A stretch of 30,273 nucleotides of DNA. Source: JAAYYM01 sp964483155. Lineage in GTDB: Bacteria > Bacillota > Clostridia > Lachnospirales > Lachnospiraceae. Positions within the stretch are counted from its first letter, which is position 1; each line of letters opens with the position of its first letter. This document shows, piece after piece, positions 25,718 through 30,273 of this stretch. Below the pieces are notes generated by a model that was given only the letters and a program-made list of their open reading frames with translations, ran no database searches and was not told where the DNA came from. The position numbers were made by a program, and so were the translations under genes. Location: NCBI GenBank assembly GCA_964483155.1, contig CAZAAC010000030.1:1-30273 (forward strand), in the 5' to 3' direction.

Positions 25718-27421
25718 TTAATGATATTCTATTTTCGCATAAATGTGAAAACCCTGATTGCCATCAGAGCCAAAACTAATCGAACCATTCAAATCTGCAA
25801 TTCTCGATTCCATGCCTGAAAGTCCAAAACTTTTGTGGATATCCCGGCATCCAATACCATTGTCAATGATAAAAAGTTCTGCTTTTTCTGGGAAAAAACG
25901 AAGGAAGATATGGATTTTTTTTGCCTTTCCATGGCGTATGGAATTCGTTACTGCTTCCTGACATATGCGAAAAAATGCTTCTGTCTTTTCACTATCTAAT
26001 TCGTATGGAGTTCCTTGATATACTAACTGTAATTCTATATTTGGATTTTCTAGTTGCTGAATAGACTTAATTAATGAGGTTTCCTTAAAATTTAATGGAT
26101 TCCCATAAACAGCATTTTTTAAATCTGCGAGACTTCTAGTTAAAAGATTATAGATTATTTCCAATTTCTCGGTAGAGGTTTCTCCATGTAAATCATTTGC
26201 TGCAAGATCAGCAGTGCAGAGTGCTATTGTCAAACTATGGCCTAATATATCATGAAGATTTTGAGCAATGGCAGTTTTTATTCGTGTGGTAGAAAGCTCA
26301 GCGGCTTTTCCAGATAATGTTTCTAATTCTTCATTTATTTCTAATAACGCAATGTTTTTCATATGAAGACTTTTGCGCAAAAGCATGATGGAAGTTATAT
26401 CAGAAAAAGAAAGAAGTACATTTCTTTTATTGATTGAACGCTGTCGAACCCGATAGAAATGGTTATCATGAGTTTCCAGTATAAATGAAACAGCATCATT
26501 CGCTTTATAAAATGTTTCGAATAGTAAGTAATCTTGATTTGAAGCTGTCAGATGCAATAGGTTTTGCATAGTTGGCTGTTCTAATTGAACACCAAGTGTC
26601 GTTTGGAAAGCACGGTTTGGAGCGTAGAGTTGTCCCTTTTCAGTTACAAAAACAATTCCGGTTGGCATTTGATTGAAAATCTGTCTATATGAAAAAGGTG
26701 ATATATCAAAAAAACGAAACCGTAATGCTGGAATAATAAACAGAATCAAGGCGATTGTTCCAGCGATAGGGCTGAAATCAAAAACTGGAATTGGGAAAAT
26801 CCACTCTAGGGCGCCTAATTTAAATAAAATGTAATATAAATTTCCGAGAATAGGAATCAGAGTAACAGTAGCAAAAAACTTTGCCCATAGCTGTCGACCT
26901 TCAAATTCGGGTTGCTTTGTGTAATTTTTTGAAAGCAGTAGTATTCCCGCAAGCAAATAAAGGTATTGAACACTCTGGATTGGTAAAAAGAGTGGGCCAA
27001 AATGATCTTTATAAAAATCATAGTAGGAATAGAATTGCATATGCAGTGGATTAGTAAGCACAGCAAGAAAAGAAAATGTCGGTGGGATTGCTAAAAAAGC
27101 AATAAATTTTTTAGAGGGTAGTCGATTTTTTGTATAGATATAGGAAAATAGAAAAAGGCAATACCCCATAAACTGTACTCCAAAATACTGCGTTACTATA
27201 AAAAACCATCGAATGGATGCATTTGGAGAAACGGTTTTTAATACTTTAGATACCATCCAGATGAGAAGCATGCCCGATAGTGTTAGAAAACTATATAAAA
27301 TAAGACTTTTTTTTGCGTTCAAATATAAATAGGTGCAAAAAGAAATCAAAACCAAAATAGCTGGAATATGAAAGAGTAATATAATATAGATTTCATAAGC
27401 GAGTATGTCCGATATTGGCAT
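25718..27421 (-). CDS. 7TM-PAS sensor histidine kinase of the NarL-partner (HisKA_3) type
   Basis: The 567-residue protein has an N-terminal seven-helix membrane region (about 8-240, like the HisKA_7TM sensor module), a PAS-like domain (about 245-345), a coiled helix (about 350-380), a HisKA_3 dimerisation domain with His390 in NLHDILGHSLT, and a compact ATPase domain with an EAVTNSIRHG N-box and DNGIGC and FGLSGMESR motifs. It should phosphorylate the LuxR-type regulator encoded two genes upstream. ATG 27421 is chosen because GGGTGG (27430-27435) lies 8 bases before it; the GTG codons further upstream lie inside that site. It is the last gene of a three-gene unit whose middle gene encodes a kinase-like protein without catalytic parts. 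Confidence 0.92.
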   Translation of the reverse strand: MPISDILAYEIYIILLFHIPAILVLISFCTYLYLNAKKSLILYSFLTLSGMLLIWMVSKVLKTVSPNASIRWFFIVTQYFGVQFMGYCLFLFSYIYTKNRLPSKKFIAFLAIPPTFSFLAVLTNPLHMQFYSYYDFYKDHFGPLFLPIQSVQYLYLLAGILLLSKNYTKQPEFEGRQLWAKFFATVTLIPILGNLYYILFKLGALEWIFPIPVFDFSPIAGTIALILFIIPALRFRFFDISPFSYRQIFNQMPTGIVFVTEKGQLYAPNRAFQTTLGVQLEQPTMQNLLHLTASNQDYLLFETFYKANDAVSFILETHDNHFYRVRQRSINKRNVLLSFSDITSIMLLRKSLHMKNIALLEINEELETLSGKAAELSTTRIKTAIAQNLHDILGHSLTIALCTADLAANDLHGETSTEKLEIIYNLLTRSLADLKNAVYGNPLNFKETSLIKSIQQLENPNIELQLVYQGTPYELDSEKTEAFFRICQEAVTNSIRHGKAKKIHIFLRFFPEKAELFIIDNGIGCRDIHKSFGLSGMESRIADLNGSISFGSDGNQGFHIYAKIEYH

Positions 27422-27429
27422 GTACTTCA

Positions 27430-27435
27430 CCACCC
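27430..27435 (-). promoter_or_regulatory. Ribosome binding site fixing the 7TM kinase start
   Basis: GGGTGG on the minus strand, 8 bases before ATG 27421; alternative GTG starts fall within this site. Confidence 0.75.
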
Positions 27436-27475
27436 TCTGATGCCATAAGTATGGAGACTAATTATAGATATATCA

Positions 27476-28489
27476 TTATTTTTTGTTAGACAGTTTGAGA
27501 ATATTGATACGTACTTCTTTGAAAATAAGCCTTAGTTTTTCAGCAATTGTAGCAATAAAGTCCTGATTATCAAGTAGAGCTCTTGGTTCTGATTCTTTTT
27601 TGAATTGCACAATACTATCAGTAACTTTTTCAATACTGTGTATGATAGAATCTTGCAGTTCATTTAGTAAACGCAAGCGTTCTTTTTCTTCTTCCAAAGC
27701 ATTTGCTATTTTTATATTTTCTTTTAAAGTTTCATTTGCTAAATTCAGTTCGGCATTTTGACTTTCCAAAGAGAAACTCAGTTCTTTTTCTATTTGGATA
27801 TTATGAAATACTAGATTGATACCAAGAGAAGATATTTCTTTTTTGCTACCCGTATATATGGGAGAAAGAAGCAACAAATATGCAGTCCCACCAATGTTCA
27901 GTTCTATTTGCTCTGCGGAGGGTACTGCTTCAAGTGATTTTGAAAAAATATCTTTATCAGTTGCGGAGAGCTTTCTGATAATTAATGAAGAAAGTTCTGA
28001 CAGAGTTTGAATTTTAAGTGGGGAGACTTTCGCTGGCGACGACTTTTCGGTATCTAGTAGCGCTGCAACAAAAAAGTTGGCAGTTTCGTTCCTATTAACA
28101 ATCATTCCATTTCGGTCAGTAATAAAAATAGCATCTTCTATCATTTGAAAAACATCAGTTAGTTTGGGAGAAAGTTTACTATCTATGTGCATATGCAATT
28201 TTTTAACATTCTTTGTGAAAAAAAACAGGAGAAGAGTGAAAAAGATAAAAAGCAGAAAAACGCGAGAAGAAAAAGAATGAATTTGACGAATAGACGCAGG
28301 TAAAATACTTAATTGCATAATAAGGCAAAAAAGAAAGGCTTCGATGAATCCGGAAATGATATGAATAAAGTATAAATGTGCGTTTAATCTATGCTTAATA
28401 AAAAGGTGGATATTAATTACTGGTATTATTATAAATAATACCAGCAATAATATCATAATAATAAAATCAGGCATAGTAAAAAGTCTCAC
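27476..28489 (-). CDS. Membrane PAS protein with degenerate kinase dimerisation domain (pseudo-kinase)
   Basis: The 337-residue protein, read from GTG 28489, has three membrane helices (about 8-30, 42-64 and 76-93), a PAS-like region (about 112-235), a coiled coil (about 240-270) and a terminal helical pair (about 268-335). The helix ERLRLLNELQDSIIHS closely resembles the HisKA_3 box, whose usual form is ELHD, but the phospho-acceptor position is Gln279 (CAA). There is no ATPase domain. It is therefore unlikely to be a kinase and may be a sensory subunit that pairs with the neighbouring 7TM kinase. AGAGGTG (28498-28504) lies 8 bases before the GTG; Met at 28474 is an alternative start. The longer frame to 28537 would overlap the regulator gene. 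Confidence 0.75.
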   Translation of the reverse strand: MRLFTMPDFIIMILLLVLFIIIPVINIHLFIKHRLNAHLYFIHIISGFIEAFLFCLIMQLSILPASIRQIHSFSSRVFLLFIFFTLLLFFFTKNVKKLHMHIDSKLSPKLTDVFQMIEDAIFITDRNGMIVNRNETANFFVAALLDTEKSSPAKVSPLKIQTLSELSSLIIRKLSATDKDIFSKSLEAVPSAEQIELNIGGTAYLLLLSPIYTGSKKEISSLGINLVFHNIQIEKELSFSLESQNAELNLANETLKENIKIANALEEEKERLRLLNELQDSIIHSIEKVTDSIVQFKKESEPRALLDNQDFIATIAEKLRLIFKEVRINILKLSNKK

Positions 28490-28497
28490 AAAGATTT

Positions 28498-28504
28498 CAC
28501 CTCT
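28498..28504 (-). promoter_or_regulatory. Ribosome binding site selecting a GTG start
   Basis: AGAGGTG on the minus strand, 8 bases before GTG 28489, overlapping the last bases of the response regulator gene. Confidence 0.7.
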
Positions 28505-29150
28505 ATACGATTCCGTTTTGTAGAGCAAAAATAGCAAGTTGTGTTCGATCTTTTGTCTGTGTAATAGCTAACATTTTTGAAATGCGGTTTTTTACAGTGC
28601 CTTCGGAATATCTAACCTGAGCCGCAATTTCTGTGTTATTTTTCCCAACAGAGATTAATCTTATAATAGTCAAATCTATTGCATCAAAGTTTGTTTCTTC
28701 AGAGACAGGTTCTTTGCGATATAATTCTTCTGCACGTTCCATTTGCTTTATCATATATTGCTTTACACTGGAATGCATTACAAAAAAATCGCCGTAAACA
28801 CATTTAATAATATGGACAAGAACTTCAGGCTTTGTATCTTTTACAATATATCCATCTGCAGAATGACTACAGGCATTATAAATACAATCTTCTTCCTCAA
28901 AAGTGGTTAACATAATTACTTTTGTTTGAGGAAATAGTTCTTTTATTTTTATTAAAGCAGAAATCCCATTGGTGTTTGGCATCTTCACATCCAGCAAAAC
29001 GACATCGGGCTTTTTGCTTTCGCATAATTTGAGAATTTCACATCCATCACTGGCTTCACCAACTATGTCAAATTCAGAATCTTGCTTAAGAATATAAGAA
29101 AGCATATTTCGAAAAAGAACTTGATCATCAGCAATTGCAATTTTAATCAA
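28503..29150 (-). CDS. NarL/LuxR-type response regulator
   Basis: The 215-residue protein has a receiver (about 1-120; DD at 8-9, phospho-acceptor Asp54 in LLDVKMP, Lys in IVKD) and a C-terminal LuxR-type helix-turn-helix (about 150-210; NTEIAAQVRYSEGTVKNRISKML). It should be phosphorylated by the HisKA_3 kinase of the same operon and then activate promoters as a dimer. The start is TTG 29150, five bases after GGGGGTG; the ATG at 29154 runs straight into a stop. It is the first gene of the unit, 13 bases before the pseudo-kinase GTG. The target genes are not identifiable here. Confidence 0.92.
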   Translation of the reverse strand: MIKIAIADDQVLFRNMLSYILKQDSEFDIVGEASDGCEILKLCESKKPDVVLLDVKMPNTNGISALIKIKELFPQTKVIMLTTFEEEDCIYNACSHSADGYIVKDTKPEVLVHIIKCVYGDFFVMHSSVKQYMIKQMERAEELYRKEPVSEETNFDAIDLTIIRLISVGKNNTEIAAQVRYSEGTVKNRISKMLAITQTKDRTQLAIFALQNGIV

Positions 29151-29209
29151 TCATTCACCCCCATAAGGCCTGAAAGCCTATTTAACTCTCTGGAAATTAA
29201 AATATAGTA

Positions 29210-29238
29210 ATTATAACATTCGTCATATGATAGAACAA
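29210..29238 (-). promoter_or_regulatory. Promoter of the response regulator operon
   Basis: On the minus strand TTGTTC (29233-29238), a 17-base spacer and a perfect TATAAT (29210-29215). A 6-bp dyad (AGTCTT, 10 bases, AAGACT; 29238-29259) abuts the -35 box and could bind the operon's own regulator. Confidence 0.6.
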
Positions 29239-29314
29239 GTCTTTGTTTAACCGAAGACTGGATCTGCCTTTATTTGGAATCAGCCTTCAAAGTTTAAGGC
29301 AAGTTACTTGCTAA

Positions 29315-30160
29315 TTAATATGTCCCCAAATATATAATAATTTGCAGAGAATCGCCAGATAGAATAAATCCAACAGAATAAGCTGAGTTACTATCCATTT
29401 TCATGTAGCCTTCAGTGTCTTCGGAATCCTGACGTTGAAATCCATTGCTAAGCAGTTCATTTTTATAGTCATCTAAATCGGACGCAGAAACTTCGTTGAA
29501 GGTAATCGTATACATATTTCCGCCCATATCAACAGTCTCTTTAAACTTTCCTTTTGAAAAAGCAGGAACTGCCTTAAGTGCGTCCGGCCAATCTACAGTA
29601 CCAGCAGCAGCAGCATCTTTTTGCGCAGTTACAGCAGAATTATTGGCAATGATTGTTGTGCCATCAGTAGCGTAGCTGAGAGTCATCTCGATTTCACCAC
29701 CCTCGATGCTTCTGACATAGATAAGAATAGAATCACCTATAGAATCAGAGCTTTTTTCGAATCCTTCATTTTCAAGTTTTGTGCAATACTCTTCAAAATC
29801 AGATTTTGATACATCTGCAAGATTTACGATAGCATTCACGCCCTGCGTCATCATATCGCCATTTGAGCTTCTGTTATCTGCAAGTGTTACAGTCGCTGTA
29901 TTGATAATAGGTATTCCCCATTTTCCGAATTCTTCAGGCCAATCAGTGGTAGCGGCTTGAAAAACATCATCTTCAGAAGAATCGGGCGTTTCTTGTTCAA
30001 AAAGAATTTCCTCTGCCGCAGTGGCAGAATCTTCTTCAGGAAAAACACTTTCCTGCTCACTGGTAGCAGAAACGTCTTCGACATCTGCTTTTGAGCCACA
30101 GGACACTAAGCTTAAAATCATTAAGATGCCGGCAATTTCAATTATAAGTTTTCTTTTCAT
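29315..30160 (-). CDS. Lipoprotein with two repeated domains, function unknown
   Basis: The 281-residue protein has a lipoprotein signal (positively charged MKRK, hydrophobic core, lipobox LVSC with Cys21), an acidic Ser/Glu-rich linker (22-70) and two related domains (about 73-172 and 190-281). Both start with a DWP motif. Both contain a helix of the form SDxxxY--xLxxxGF (SDFEEYCTKLENEGF in the first, SDLDDYKNELLSNGF in the second), followed by strands. This is an internal duplication of a small alpha/beta domain. The protein should be anchored on the outer face of the membrane. ATG 30160 follows AAAGGAG. It may be a target or accessory of the adjacent two-component operon, but nothing shows this directly. 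Confidence 0.85.
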   Translation of the reverse strand: MKRKLIIEIAGILMILSLVSCGSKADVEDVSATSEQESVFPEEDSATAAEEILFEQETPDSSEDDVFQAATTDWPEEFGKWGIPIINTATVTLADNRSSNGDMMTQGVNAIVNLADVSKSDFEEYCTKLENEGFEKSSDSIGDSILIYVRSIEGGEIEMTLSYATDGTTIIANNSAVTAQKDAAAAGTVDWPDALKAVPAFSKGKFKETVDMGGNMYTITFNEVSASDLDDYKNELLSNGFQRQDSEDTEGYMKMDSNSAYSVGFILSGDSLQIIIYLGTY

Positions 30161-30273
30161 AATAAATGCTCCTTTTATTCATAATTTTATTGTTACTTTG
30201 ATTAACATCAGTGCCATAGAGTTTACGAGGTATGAGGTCATCAATTTGTGTATACAATAAGAATAATGAGTTT

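Noticed and set aside
30021..30260. Plus-strand reading frame of 79 codons near the right edge
   Set aside because: It overlaps the lipoprotein gene in antisense, covers its signal peptide and promoter region, and its translation resembles no known family.

Overview
The window is AT-rich DNA (about one third G+C by eye) with strong purine-rich ribosome binding sites, sigma-A type promoters and Gram-positive family members: a CTC-type bL25, a lipobox lipoprotein, YoaP-like and YkuI-like proteins. Large membrane hybrid kinases and many cyclic-di-GMP enzymes point to a motile or surface-active anaerobic Clostridia, most likely a Lachnospiraceae relative. This is inference from protein families; no rRNA or other taxonomic marker is present. 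No tRNA, rRNA, CRISPR array, insertion sequence, phage gene or origin was seen. No gap between genes exceeds 300 bases.

Region 1 (1-10438, + strand) is a signalling operon. It has two hybrid histidine kinases with receiver and Hpt domains (the first cut by the window edge), a receiver-HD-GYP response regulator that overlaps the second kinase by ATGA, and a membrane CHASE4-HAMP-PAS-GGDEF-HD-GYP protein, closed by a terminator. The layout suggests a multistep phosphorelay whose output is c-di-GMP breakdown.

Region 2 (10590-11936) is one membrane ferredoxin-like gene of the NosR/NapH type with a C-terminal FMN-binding domain, probably an electron carrier to an extracytoplasmic flavin.

Region 3 (11954-20442) mixes small-molecule-sensing regulators with more c-di-GMP genes. 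It holds a WYL regulator and a stand-alone GyrI-like protein, each preceded by the same dyad; a YoaP-like acetyltransferase; three AraC regulators with GyrI-like effector domains; an EAL-CBS-GGDEF protein; and a YkuI-like EAL protein. The YkuI-like gene has a perfect consensus promoter followed at once by an intrinsic terminator.

Region 4 (20471-24948) starts with a cysteine-rich unknown protein behind two symmetric DNA sites. An apparent operon for sulfane sulfur and thiol redox follows: rhodanese, CoA-disulfide-reductase-like flavoprotein with a rhodanese tail, and a CcdA-TlpA fusion. It ends in a bidirectional terminator.

Region 5 (24975-30160, - strand) holds bL25/Ctc with its own promoter, then a three-gene unit transcribed as LuxR-type response regulator, kinase-like protein lacking the phospho-acceptor His and the ATPase domain, and a complete 7TM histidine kinase. 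Last is a lipoprotein with an internal duplication. Several starts differ from the longest possible reading frame because a clear Shine-Dalgarno sequence selects an internal ATG, TTG or GTG.
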